From Plasmodium relictum (taxonomy: Eukaryota; Apicomplexa; Aconoidasida; Haemosporida; Plasmodiidae), in assembly GCF_900005765.1 (NCBI RefSeq), contig NC_041681.1:124001-188000 (forward strand): DNA of 64,000 bases, written 5' to 3'. Position numbers and translations under genes: made by a program. Of the stretch, positions 44,367 to 56,707 are shown one piece after another (position 1 is the first letter of the stretch; every line of letters starts with the position of its first letter). The notes under the pieces were generated by a model. The model worked only from the letters and a program-made list of their open reading frames with translations, did not search any database and was not told where the DNA came from.

Positions 44367-47303
44367 TTAAAGTTAAAATTGCTTTATAAAAATTAAAAAA
44401 AAAAAAAAATATATATATATATTTTTTTAAATATATACACATAAGTAAAATGTATTATAAGAAAATATTAATACTATAAATAAAATAATTACTAAAGTTG
44501 AAAAAAAAAATTTTTAATTTAATTGTTAATTACCTTGACAAAAATAAAATTAATAATTATAATAATAAATGAAAATATAACATATATATATAATATTATG
44601 GTTATGTCTAATTTGTTATGAATTATTTACCTTTTGTTGTATATTTTTAATTGTATATCCCTTTTTTTAATGAACTTTTTTAATTTTATATAATTTACAA
44701 ATATATAAGAACTTGTTTTGAATCTTCTTGATTTTTTTTTTTTTTAATTAGATTAAGTAAAATTATTAACAAATGATAAAACAAAGAAAAATTATCAAAT
44801 AGTTAAATTATATGAATAAAAAAAAAAATTAAAATGGTAAATAATCTTAATTATTTAAAAGTAAAAATAAAAAAAAAGTGTAAGAATTTTACAATGGAAC
44901 ATTTGTGTATTCATTTTATATTATATCACAACCAAAAAATATGTCTTACTTCAGTTAGCTTGATCTTTTTTTTTTTTTTTTTTTAAATATGTTCTTTATT
45001 TTATATAGAAATAAAAAAAAAAAAAAAAAGGAACTGCAAATTTTATTATTCTGAAAAAAAAAATAAATAAGTTCACTGTTTACAAATAAAAAAAAATTAT
45101 TTTTTTATATTTTAGTAAAAATATATTTCTTAAAAATAAAACAATATTTGATAATTTCTATACATTAAAAAAAAAAAAAAAATTATTTAATTATTATATT
45201 CTTATCAAATAAATAAACTTTTTTAAGTTTTTCACTTCGTCCTTTTTTTCTTTTTTTTTTTTTTTTTGAAGAATTATGGTAAAATGTGTGTTATATTTTG
45301 CATGCTTTTTATATTTATTAATAAAAATTATTTATTTTTTCAAAATATCACTTTTTTTTTTTTTTCTACAAAATTTTAAATAAATTTTAATAACCTTCTA
45401 AAATAAATAAATGAAGATACACAAGTACTTATTGGAATTTTTCTTTTCTTCATTATGTTTATAAAAAAAATTAAGAAAATTTATAAAAATGTATATTAAA
45501 AAAAAAATAAATATATATATAAAATGAAGAGCTTAGAGTATATATAATAAATAAAAAAAAAAATACATGTATGTAAAGATTAAACGAAATATATAAAATT
45601 AATAATAAATAAAAAGTGATAAATTAAAAATTTTAAATAAAAAAAATATATAAGCCATAATAAATGAAAATATTGCAATTTCTCTTTATTTTACATTATT
45701 GATCAGTCATAATATTCATACATATATATATATATATGTATCGTTATTTTGTAAAACTATTGTATATTATTCTTAACTTCATACAATTTTTAAATTTATG
45801 TTTTGAAATTGAAAGTTTAACTTTTTTATAGATATATGTTTAATTTTTATATGATTATTATATGAAAGAATTTAGTTTTTGTAATACATAAAAAAAGGTC
45901 CAATATATTTTTTCTGTATTCTAAATTTGTTATATTTTTTATTGTAATTCCTTTTTTAATGTAAATTTTTAATAAAACAATAAAAAAAAGGATACATACT
46001 TAAACGATAAGCCCCGAACTTTAAAAAATTGAAAATATTAACAAAAAATACCATTTTTTTTTTTTTTGCTGTGCTATATTAATACTTATATCAGCAAAAA
46101 TATATATGAATGTATATATTGAATTATTTAAATTATAATAAAAATTTGATCCATATTTGATTTATAACTTCGTTGATTAATAATCTGAGTTTTCATTTTA
46201 ATTCAAATTATTTTTTTTATTAAATTAAATATAAATTACTCTCAAAATTGTAACATAAAAAATTAAAGTAAATTATTTCTTGATATTTATTTTATAATGT
46301 TTTATTAGGTATTCTTGTTCGTATATTATATTTATATTAACATCAAGACATAAGAAACTTTTTTATTTTCAAGCCTTTTATGTTCTTTTAGTTATTAAAT
46401 ATCAAATAATTTTTTAACATTGGTAACTTTAAAAAAAAAAAAAAGCAGACCATATATATATTGGGTAATTAAATAGGGAATTTCCAATTTAATAATTTAT
46501 AACTTTATTTTCTTTTAATGTTTAAGTTAATTCATAATTTGTTTCTATTTCTTGATTTAAATTTTTAATATTAATAAATTAAAACTTTCTTTGAAAGTTT
46601 TTCAAATATGCAAATATAGTATTAAAAATCATTTGTATTCTATGTAATTTAAAATTTTAAAATTGTATAAAATTTTGTTTTCTAAATTATATTTTATAAA
46701 AAAAAAAGAAAAAAAAGAGAATTTTTTTTTGCCGTATAATTGAAATTTAAATAAGAAAAAAGTTTTTAATTTTAAAACAAGAATATATGCTTTAATATAA
46801 TGAAGAGTTGAAAAGAAAAAGAAAAAATTAATTTTAACTATAAAAATTATTTCATAATTTATTTAAAAAGTGGAAAAAATAGTAAAAGAATATGCAAATA
46901 TTTGTTTTTTCATACTTTCTCTTTCATTTTTTTTTCTATGAATGAATAACATTCCCCTCTCTTAATATAGAATAAGAAAATTTATATATATGTTAAAAAT
47001 AAAGTAAAAGAAAATTATATATATATATATAAGTAAATAAATAAAGAATTTAATTGGAAATAAGTCTATAAAATTATAAATCAAATATATGAAATTTAAT
47101 ATAAAATATATTTTATTTTTTTATATGAAGTATAGTAATTTTTCTATATGAAAATATTATTGTACAATAATACAGCAAAAATTAAAATTATGTGAACGCT
47201 AATTCATTTCTTCTGTTATATATTTTTTTATAGTAAATTTTTTTTTTTTAGTTCAACAAAATAAAATATATATATATAATAAATAAATGAATATAGTACA
47301 ATA
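44367..47303. other. Divergent intergenic region, decarboxylase / LYR protein
   Basis: 2.9 kb of A/T runs, T-rich on several stretches and with scattered (TA)n. No coding or RNA gene is supported; it should hold both promoters. Confidence 0.6.
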
Positions 47304-47618
47304 ATGAATAACACGTGCAAGTATCTATATCGAAATGTAATAAGATCATGTAATAAAACTTTTAATAAGGATGTAGAAGCTAAAATAAATGTATTAAATG
47401 GAATAAAAAATATAATAAGACAAAATTTGAAGACTACAGAAGAAAAAGATATAAAGCAACAACTGATTGAAGCTAATGATTTTATTAAATATCATATTAT
47501 TCAAGCAGTTTATAATAACTCTACTGGAAATTATAAAGTTCAGTTGAACGAAGAACAAGTAAAAAAAGGATCAATAACATTAGGAACAAAAAATGAAAAA
47601 AAAATTCCTTTTAAATAA
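47304..47618 (+). CDS. LYR-motif mitochondrial complex III assembly factor, Mzm1/LYRM7-like
   Basis: A single exon of 104 residues, the family's usual size. The LYR motif sits at residues 8-10 (YLYRNVIR), followed by a Phe (FNKD) and by the helix IRQNL. The C-terminal part (ANDFIKYHIIQAVYN...YKVQLNEEQ) matches the Mzm1/LYRM7 pattern of a helix ending in NIVQ and then YKLxIHE. Mzm1/LYRM7 is a matrix chaperone that stabilises the Rieske iron-sulfur protein before it enters the bc1 complex. That complex is the atovaquone target and is essential in blood-stage parasites through ubiquinone recycling. No strong targeting peptide is visible, as is usual for LYR proteins. Other LYR families (SDHAF1, ISD11) fit the C-terminal half less well. 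Confidence 0.75.
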   Translation: MNNTCKYLYRNVIRSCNKTFNKDVEAKINVLNGIKNIIRQNLKTTEEKDIKQQLIEANDFIKYHIIQAVYNNSTGNYKVQLNEEQVKKGSITLGTKNEKKIPFK

Positions 47619-48019
47619 TAAATTATTGCAAGATATAAAATCTTTTAACGGAAAAAAATAAATAACAAAAAAAAAAAAAAAGGGGGACACTTTAGATATA
47701 TTGAAAAAAAAAAAAAATAATTAAAAGTATATATATTAAATTTTATAGTTCCGTATGAAAAATGTTTTAATATCTGTATAATAATACTTGATTTATTTTA
47801 ATTATATGTCATATATGATCATTATTAATATAGTTTTTATTATATTTATTTATTTATTTTTTTGTTTATCCATTTGGTATAACAATTAAAAATATATTAA
47901 ACTGCAAACAGTCATTAAATCAATAGTTCAAAAATATTTTTAAAAAATGTTTATTGAATATTAATGTTTTTATTATTAATATTTTGTAATGTAAATTCAT
48001 AAATTTTAGACAAAAAAAG

Positions 48020-48061
<42 letters not shown>

Positions 48062-48487
48062 TAAAAGCTAGAATTAATTATTAACAAAAAAAAGCATAAA
48101 AAAAAAAAAAAAAGGCAAAAATATCCTCAATAAATGAATTTATGATAAATTAAAAACAAAAATATTTTTATAAAAAAAAATGAAAATAAGCAATAAAAGT
48201 AAAATATCCTTCTACTAAATCCAAAAAAGTAAAAAATAAAACTCACAAAAATATTGTATAAAGAATAAATGCAAAATAACTAAAAAAACAAAAATAATAA
48301 TAATTCTTAAAATTTTTTTTCCTTTTTTTCCCTTTTCTTTATATATATAAATATTAATTCTTAATAATTTTTACATTGAAAAGGTCAGCAATAAATAGTA
48401 TATGCATACATAAATGAAGAAAATATATATATATACAGGTCATTAAAAATAGTTTGCATATTGTATTTTTAAAAGGGTTTATACACA
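47619..48487. other. Convergent intergenic region, LYR protein / apical sushi protein
   Basis: About 0.9 kb, with poly-A runs and a (TA)n tract at about 48024-48060. Nothing coding is supported. Confidence 0.6.
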
Positions 48488-50871
48488 TTATAAATAATAT
48501 AAAATATTTAAAATTAAAATAATAAAACCTGTTAATTTTGTAAACGCATAATTTGTATCTGAACTAATTATATTATTAATTTTTTGTATATTTTCTTTTT
48601 CAGTATCGTCAAAATTTTTTAAGGATTCACAAGTTATATTAGGTATTATTTTATTTCTACCTATACATACGGCGATATTTGTTGTACCAATAAGCTTATA
48701 TCCATTTTGGCACTTTAATTCAATCTTTTCACCAATTACATAAAATTTTTTATCAGGTATAAGAGAAACATATGGTTCGTTTGCTGGTCTAATACATATT
48801 TCATTTTCTGTAACATTATATTTTTCTTTAATTTTTTGCAACTCAGCTTCATTTTCAGCTAATAATGCTCCTTCTAATAAGATAGATGGATTTGGCCTTT
48901 CATTTAAATTAGCACATATACGTGTTTCCACCTTTATTGATTCTTCATTTTTTTTATTTTTTTTTCTCCTATGAAAATCATGTTGTGATATTTCTTTTTC
49001 CTTTTGATCAATATTGTTCCTAACATTGAGTAAAGGATCAATGCCTTCTTTTGAATTTTTGTCATTTATATCATTACCAAAATTATTATTATCATTCTCA
49101 CTTGAGTCATTTTCACTGTTAGCTTCCATTAGTATTTTACTTTTTTCATTTATTGAATTATTTTCAGGAATATCTATTTCATTTTTTTCGAAATTTTTTT
49201 CTTTTTTTGTATTATTTTCCGGATTTTCTTTATGTTCATCACTTTTAGCATCACTTGAATTCCTATTTTTAGATTCATTATTACTTTTTTTCTTATTTTT
49301 TTTCTTATTTGTATCTTCGTCATCATTGTCTTCATCATATTCTTCCTCCTCTTCATTGTTATTATCATGATCTTTTTCGTTCATATCATGTTCATCTTCT
49401 TCTTCTTCTTCATTATCTTCATCAAAATCTTCATCAAAATCTTTTTTTTTTTTTGTGTTTTTATTTTTTGAACTATCTTTTTTTTTTTCATTTAAATGTA
49501 ACTCCAATAAAGAAAGAAATTTTTCATTTTTAGCAATTTCAACCGGTTTTCCGTTACTTAAAATATTGTAATTAATATCATCATTTTTTTCTTTTTTTTC
49601 ATTATTTCTTCTTAAATGTTCATTTATGTCTTTTGCGAAACCATTTTCTTCGTTTGGATCATTGTGCATTTCTCCATACTTTCTCCATTCATGTTTATAA
49701 GATAACCACAAACAATTGAAATTAGATTTGTTTTCTTCTCCTAATTCTTTATAATGTTTTTCCATAAGATGGCATGAACCTTCTGTCTCAAATAATTCAC
49801 AGGCTCTTATCTCTGATCCCAAGTCATTATCAAATATCTGAAGATGTATATAGCCTTAAAAAAAAAAATATATGTACATACATATATATATATATAATTA
49901 ATAAATTTTAAAAAATTAATTTTTATATAAATAAGTAAATAAAATAATTGATATATAAATATTATATAACATATTAGAATAAAATAAATAATAGTTTACC
50001 TTGATTTTCGCAACCATTATTACTAAATTTGCATTCAGTATACATTAAACATTCCCTTTCTTCTAAAAGCTTACAATTCTGAAAGCACATTTGATATATA
50101 CTATCATAAAAACATGCTTTATTTTCTCTACAAGCTTTTACATCTAATAGTTCAGAACAAGGACTATAAATTTCAATGTTTTTATCATGATTGTTATGAA
50201 AAATTTTAAAAAAATCTTCATCATTATTATATTCATATTTTGTGCTACCACCATTCAAATAAAAATGTTCTCCTCTTTTCATAATTTCTTGTGCTTCTAA
50301 TTGTGATTTTATATTAATTAGTTCATGCTCTGTTTTACTAATGTCTTTTTCATCATTTTTTTTTTCTGTTGACTTACTTTCTTCAGTATTATCATTTTTC
50401 TGAATAAATGAAAATTCTAAAGAAAATAAAAATAAAAAATAAAAGGTAAATAAACATAATAAGAGTTTTAATAACAACAATTCTTGAAACTATATAAATA
50501 TAAATTTATTATAATTCTTCTTTACTGGATCTAAAATGTGGGTGGTTATTTATACTTTGAGATTTAGACAACTCATCAAATATTTTAACTCTTCTTTGTT
50601 GATTTCTTATTTCATACTTTAAAAAAAAAAATAAAATAAAATAAAAATAAATACAAAAAGTGAAAAGAATATTATAATTTTATATATTTTTTAGAATACT
50701 CATAATATATTTAAATAGATATGTAACCTTTTTTAAGTTTAATTCTTCCAATGAATTTGAATTTTCTTTTAATCTTTTAATAGCATTCAAAAAATTATCA
50801 TATTTTTTTTCTGATGCTTTTATTATATTATAATATAATAAAAATATTATTATGCTACATATTACATTCAT
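48488..50871 (-). CDS. ASP: Apical sushi protein (ASP), GPI-anchored rhoptry protein homologue
   Basis: Four exons, 50871-50728, 50616-50526, 50416-50000 and 49854-48488, spliced GT-AG to 672 residues. Exon 1 gives a signal peptide (CSIIIFLLYYNII). Exon 3 and early exon 4 carry a cysteine-rich region (CSELLDVKACRENKACFYD..., CKLLEERECL..., ACELFETEGSC). A long acidic/Lys-rich stretch follows. Near the C-terminus is one sushi/CCP domain running from CIRPANE through IELKCQNGYKLIG and AVCIG to NITC, with four cysteines. The end (LTGFIILILNILYYL) is a typical GPI-attachment signal. ASP localises to the rhoptry neck and merozoite apex in P. falciparum; its role in invasion is not settled. Synteny with V-ATPase B supports the call. 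Confidence 0.88.
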
Positions 50872-52475
50872 TTTACTTGTTTTGCATTATATACATTTAC
50901 AATTTTTTAAAACCCATTCAAATTTGTATAATACATTAAAAAGTTAGATAATAACTTATATATACAATATAGAAAACAACATTAACTACATTCATATTCT
51001 TTTCTCTTTTTTTAATTATTTTCTCAATAAATTAATATGAATATATCTCTAAAAAAAATAAAGGATATACAAAATTAAAGGAAAAAAGAAATATAGCATT
51101 AAGTTATTAGTTTTTTTTATAATGCACATTAAGTGCATATTGTATTATGTTTTAAACAATAGAGCCAGCATTTAGTTAATTTAAAAAAATATAATATTCG
51201 CGCAAATATAAATTTTTTTATACTTTCATTCTTTAATAAAAAAAAAATTTATATAACTAATAATGTTCTCAAATATATATATATGCTTTTTTTTTTTTTT
51301 TTGAGTATCTTAAATAATTTTACAGCTTTATTTTTTTCTTTATATATAAATAGTTACTATATAGTTATATATAGAACTAATGCATAAAAGTGCTTTTAAT
51401 ATAAAAATTTACTACTGAAAAATTTTCTATTTTTATTTTAAAGAAATATATGTCACTAAAAATATACATAATAATAGTGTTGTATGTAAATATATTTTTC
51501 GATTAAAAACTTATTTTTAAAATCATAAAAGAAGAATTAATTAAAATAAGAAAAAAATCATTAAAGCCTACATTCAAAATAAAACAATTGTTTCTCCTTT
51601 ATTTTAGTTGAATAATTATAATAATTATAAAATTCTAAACAGAATCTTACCGCTTATATTTTTTTTGCTTATTTCTTCCATTGTTATAAGTACCTTCATT
51701 TTACAAGAATAAAAATAATAATATTATAGGATAATTTTAATAAATATGGAATAATTTTTTCTTTTTTTTTTTTGTTACTTTTTGTATAATAATTTCAATA
51801 AAAAAAGGAGTAATATGATAATTTAAAAAAAAAAAAAAATGAATAAAGGCAAATATAATCTACATGAGAGATTGATCAATCATTTTATACAACATTATAA
51901 TAAAATTTCGAAATATTAATATATGCTTGACATTTTTTTTTTATTTATATTCATGCTTCTTTTCTTTCATTTGTTTAAAATTATTTATTTTTAAAGTATT
52001 TGTCGTCTTCTAAAAAAAGCAATATTTCTCATTTTTTCTCATAATTCATCTTTTCATATGGAATTTTAGAGTTTTTTTTTTTTTTTTTTTTTTTTTTCTT
52101 TTTTTAAATATATAAGTATAATATAAACTTTTTAGAAAAGTATTTTCTTTAAAAACTTTTTGTTTCTTTTTATTTCTTTTTATTTCTTTTATTTCAACTA
52201 CTACTTTATTTAAAAATATAAATTTTGTTAAATTTTTTCCAACTTTTCAATTTTTTTTTTTTTTTATTTGATAAATTATTCATATAATATGTATAACTTT
52301 CTTTTAATTTAAAATATCAATACTATCTTCAAAATTTTTGCTTTTTTTTTTTCTTCTTAAATTTTTTATTTTATATATAATCAAGGAAAAAAAAAAGAAA
52401 TCTTCAAAATATGTAAAATTTATTACACTTTTTTTTAAAAAAACTCTTTTTTTTTTTTTTTTTCATTTTTAAGGT
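50872..52475. other. Divergent intergenic region, ASP / unknown gene
   Basis: 1.6 kb, with T runs concentrated on the right half (52070-52460), in front of the plus-strand gene. No feature is supported. Confidence 0.6.
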
Positions 52476-53981
52476 ATGAAAGAATTAATAGGACGTTCAA
52501 GAAATGAAAGAAAACTTGATGGTATTTACAATAAGCAAAGAGATATATTAGTAAATCGAATTAAAAATAAAGAGAATAATGATATATTTTTAAATCTAAG
52601 TAAAAGAAAAACAAATGAGCCATTACCTTTTCCAGAAATATATGAAAAGAAAAGAAAAGTTAATAAACAAAATATAAATGAAGAAAAAAATGTTACTGAA
52701 ATAAATAATAAAGATAGTGAAAATAACATTACTATATATAAAGGAATTTATATGATAGTAAATAAGCATATATATTCAAAAATCAAATTCTTTAAAAGCA
52801 TAAATATTTTTACGAATTTATGCATAAATTATATGAATAATGATAATAAAACTATTTTTTTTTATGCTTTTGATCAAATTTTAAATGTTTTCCTTGAAAA
52901 ACATCTTTATGATGATATTAAAAAAAATAATATATATACTTTTTACAATTATAATGAATTACATATAAAATGCATGATTTCTTTTTTTGATAAAGTTATA
53001 AATAGAATAATTGATAATAAATTTGTAATAAATAATAAATTTCAAGAAAATGTCTCTTCAAAAGTAGAAGAAAGTATAATAACTAGTCAAAATTGTATAA
53101 AAAAAGATTCACAAGAAAATCAAGTATCATGTAATATTAATAATGATAATAATAATAATAAAAATTTAAATGAAAATTTAAAAAATGACAACTTACCAAA
53201 TTTTAGTGATAAAAAAAATGCTTCAACAAAAAGTAATAACTTTTCAGATGAATTAAAAGATAGAATAAAACAAAATGTTAATGTAATAAGAATAACAAAA
53301 GAAGAAAAACAATTTTTAAAGCTTCTTAAAATAAAAACATATTATTTAATCATATTATTTAAACTAAATGATAATTTTATTTTTAATAAATTAATTAGCA
53401 TATATAGACAGATATTTGAAGAAATTCAAAATGAATATGATATATATGAGGAGAAAATAAATCAAGAAAAGTCTGAAAAGGAATTAAATAATACTCAATT
53501 AATAAAAAAAAATAATTTAGAAGATGAAGAAAATGATAAATTAACTGAAAAAAAATATGTAGAATGTAATAACGATGAAATGAATGATAAAGAAATCACA
53601 AATGACTATTTAAATTATTTTAAGGAAAAGTGGAAATTACCAAATGGCTATGAAATTTTTAAAGTCAAAAGAAATGCATTTGTTAAATGCTTGTCAAATT
53701 TGTTCCATTTCATTAATATTCCTTGGGCTAGAACTTCTGTTGAAAGCTTGTTCCAGGATGTATACTTAAAAAAAAAAATTTTTGATTTATGTGATGAAAT
53801 GCTTATAGAAAATTTACAATCATCAATAAAAGCATATATAAATAAAAGGAAACATAAATATGATTCCCCACATTTGTTATCAATTGGTGAATCATTAAAT
53901 CCTGTAGTAGACGCTAGAGATGAAAAAATTATTTCAATTCATGGCTCACATATATGGTCTAATAAGCAAATGGAACGCTAA
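52476..53981 (+). CDS. Conserved Plasmodium protein, unknown function
   Basis: A single exon of 501 residues; I do not recognise a family. Three blocks look ordered: an N-terminal basic segment (MKELIGRSRNERKLDGIYNK... and LPFPEIYEKKRKV), a helical segment at ~85-175, and a C-terminal block from ~385 (WKLPNGYEIFKVKRNAF...) to the end, which contains IPWARTSVESLFQDVY. The last ~35 residues (SPHLLSIGESLNPVVDARD...) are unusually rich in non-AT-driven residues, which suggests a conserved functional tail. Between the blocks the protein is Asn/Lys-rich. No signal peptide or membrane span is seen. The start is fixed by an in-frame TAA two codons upstream, although an AAG/GT acceptor just before the ATG leaves room for an upstream exon. 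Confidence 0.75.
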   Translation: MKELIGRSRNERKLDGIYNKQRDILVNRIKNKENNDIFLNLSKRKTNEPLPFPEIYEKKRKVNKQNINEEKNVTEINNKDSENNITIYKGIYMIVNKHIYSKIKFFKSINIFTNLCINYMNNDNKTIFFYAFDQILNVFLEKHLYDDIKKNNIYTFYNYNELHIKCMISFFDKVINRIIDNKFVINNKFQENVSSKVEESIITSQNCIKKDSQENQVSCNINNDNNNNKNLNENLKNDNLPNFSDKKNASTKSNNFSDELKDRIKQNVNVIRITKEEKQFLKLLKIKTYYLIILFKLNDNFIFNKLISIYRQIFEEIQNEYDIYEEKINQEKSEKELNNTQLIKKNNLEDEENDKLTEKKYVECNNDEMNDKEITNDYLNYFKEKWKLPNGYEIFKVKRNAFVKCLSNLFHFINIPWARTSVESLFQDVYLKKKIFDLCDEMLIENLQSSIKAYINKRKHKYDSPHLLSIGESLNPVVDARDEKIISIHGSHIWSNKQMER

Positions 53982-55049
53982 TCGTTTCTCAATCTTTTTT
54001 TTTTTTTTTATTAATAATTAATAATATTACCGTTTTTTCTATGATTATCACATTTAACATAATTATGAATGTTTTATTATGATTATACATAAAACTATTT
54101 TGAAAGTATTGTATACTTTTAAATTCCTTTATATTTCTCATAGAATTATTCTTTTAGTAATTTTTTCTATTTATTTTTAGACATATAATATTTATAGATT
54201 AATTTGAATTCATAATTAAGTTTTTTCTTTGTTTTAAATTTACTTCATATTTTAAAAGTTTTTCTTTAATATTAAATAAAAAAAATTTATAAAATAAACA
54301 TTATACTAATAAATTTAAAGTAATAATAAAACTGTAACAATGATAATGCTAATTTTTTAATAGAGAGATATAAAATCTTTATTCATTTGTTTTGTTTTAG
54401 AGATTCAAAAATATAAAAAACAAAATGGAAAAAAAAGAAAAAAAAAAATATGAAAAAATAAATGATCAATAAAATTTTTGAAATCAAAAAGATAAAAAAG
54501 AGTAACGGATATAGATTTATATGAAAATTTATATAATAAGACAAATATATAAATATATATATATAAATATGTATACATATATATATGTATGTATATACAT
54601 ATCAAAATAAAATAATTCAGTAAAAAATATTTAATGCTAAAAAAAAAAATTATATATTTATTAAAAAAAAAAAAAAAATTACAGATTTATTAATATATTT
54701 AATAGTAAATAAGTAATACTAATAATTTTTATATATTATATCTAAGCATTATTCAGTAAAATCTGTTATTTTGTAATATATAATTTTGTTTTTTTATTTC
54801 GTAACTATTAAGATTATGTAATAATTTAATACCTTTGTAATTAAAAATATATTTTGGTGCATTGAATTAATGTATATTTCTTCACTTTATTTTGAAAGAC
54901 AATTCTGAACAGTTCGATCAAATACAACAATTTTCTGTAATATTAAATTTTTTCCTAAATAGATTATTTTCTTTTATTTATAATATCATATTCACTTATA
55001 TATATATTTGACTTTTTATTACGGTTTCTTTTTTATTTCTCAATTTGTA
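53982..55049. other. Convergent intergenic region, unknown gene / V-ATPase B
   Basis: About 1.1 kb between two 3' ends. A/T runs and a (TA)n-rich stretch near 54545-54600; nothing coding. Confidence 0.6.
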
Positions 55050-56707
55050 TTAATTGGCATGATGACGTGGATAATATTTTGATAATACATCTGATTTTAT
55101 TTTTTTTAGCATATCTTCAGGAAAAATTCTTAATAATTCCCATGCTATGTCTAATGATTGATATATATCTCTACATTCATACGTGTTTTGCGTAATAAAT
55201 CTTTTTTCAAATTTATCTAAAAATTCTAAATATAAAATATCATCATTTGACAGTGCTTCTTCACCAATAACAGCTTTCATTGCTTTTACATCTTGTGCAA
55301 TAGCATAATTACTATATAACTGATCTGAAACATATGGGTGATCAACTCTTGTCATATTTTGACCAATACCACTTTTCATAAGACGTGATAAAGAAGGTAA
55401 TACATTAATAGGTGGATAAATTTGTCTATTATATAAATTTCTATCAACAAATATCTGCCCTTCTGTTATGTATCCTGTTAGATCAGGTATAGGATGGGTA
55501 ATATCATCATTTGGCATAGTTAAAATTGGAAATTGTGTTATACTTCCATTTCTTCCTTCTACTCTTCCAGCTCTTTCATAAATTGTTGATAAATCACTAT
55601 ACATATAACCTGGATATCCTCTTCTACCTGGAACTTCTTCCCTTGCAGAAGAAACCTCTCTTAATGCATCAGCATATGAAGACATATCTGTTAAAATGAC
55701 AAAAACATGCATTTCTTTCTCAAAAGCTAAATATTCAGCTGTAGTTAAAGCTAATCTAGGAGTTAAAATTCTTTCAATGGTTGGATCATTAGCTAAATTT
55801 AAAAATAAAACAACCCTTTCCATTTTTCCATTTTCTTCGAAATCTTGTCTAAAATATCTAGCAGTTTCCATATTTACACCCATAGCACCAAAAACAACAG
55901 CAAAATTATCATCAGAATGATCTAGTACATCTTTTCCTTGAACTAAAGATGCCTGTCTACATATTTGTGCACCTATTTCATTGTGTGGGAGACCAGCTGC
56001 ACTAAATAAAGGAATTTTTTGTCCTCTGACTATACTATTCATAACATCAATTGTTGAAATTCCTGTTTGAATCATTTCTCTTGGATATACACGACATTGT
56101 GGATTAATTGGGTTTCCATTAATATCTAAGAAATCATCAGCTAATATATTAGGTCCTTTATCAATAGGTTTCCCACTACCATTAAAAACTCTTCCTAGCA
56201 TTTCATCACTTATTGGCATTTTTAATATATCACCACTTACTTCAACATAGCTATTTTTATTATCAATTCCACTTGTTCCCTCAAAAACCTGAATGACAGC
56301 TTTTTTTCCACACACTTCTAGTATTTGACCTTGTCTTGTTGAATTATCACTCAAATGTATTGTAACAATTTCTGAGTATTTAGGAAACTTTACATCTTCT
56401 ATAATTACTAATGGCCCTTGTACACCTATATAAAAAAAAATAATAATTATGAACTGTTCATATATGAAGTAATATTTTCGCATATACTAATAAAAATTTT
56501 TATTTTTTTTTATTTTTTTATAAGCATAAAAAGAAAAATACAAAAAAAAAAGAAAATGAAAAAAAATAATAATAATAATTTTTACAATATTTATTTACCT
56601 GAAATAGTTTTATATTCTAATCTTGGGCATACTTTGTAGTTCCTTACGGCTGCTAATGCATTTACACGTGATGCTTCTATTTTTGTTTTGATTGGTACTT
56701 TACTCAT
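55050..56707 (-). CDS. VATB: V-type proton ATPase subunit B
   Basis: Two exons, 56707-56599 (37 codons with the split one, starting [15 protein letters not shown]) and 56425-55050, give 494 residues, the usual length. Landmarks: [11 protein letters not shown], the nucleotide-binding region [22 protein letters not shown] (in place of a true Walker A, as in non-catalytic B subunits), and the highly conserved block [35 protein letters not shown], shown here only to name its position (~260-300). B subunits alternate with catalytic A subunits in the V1 hexamer that pumps protons across the parasite plasma and digestive-vacuole membranes. The run upstream of exon 2 is an intron that happens to stay open, so the extended N-terminus it implies is false. 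Confidence 0.97.
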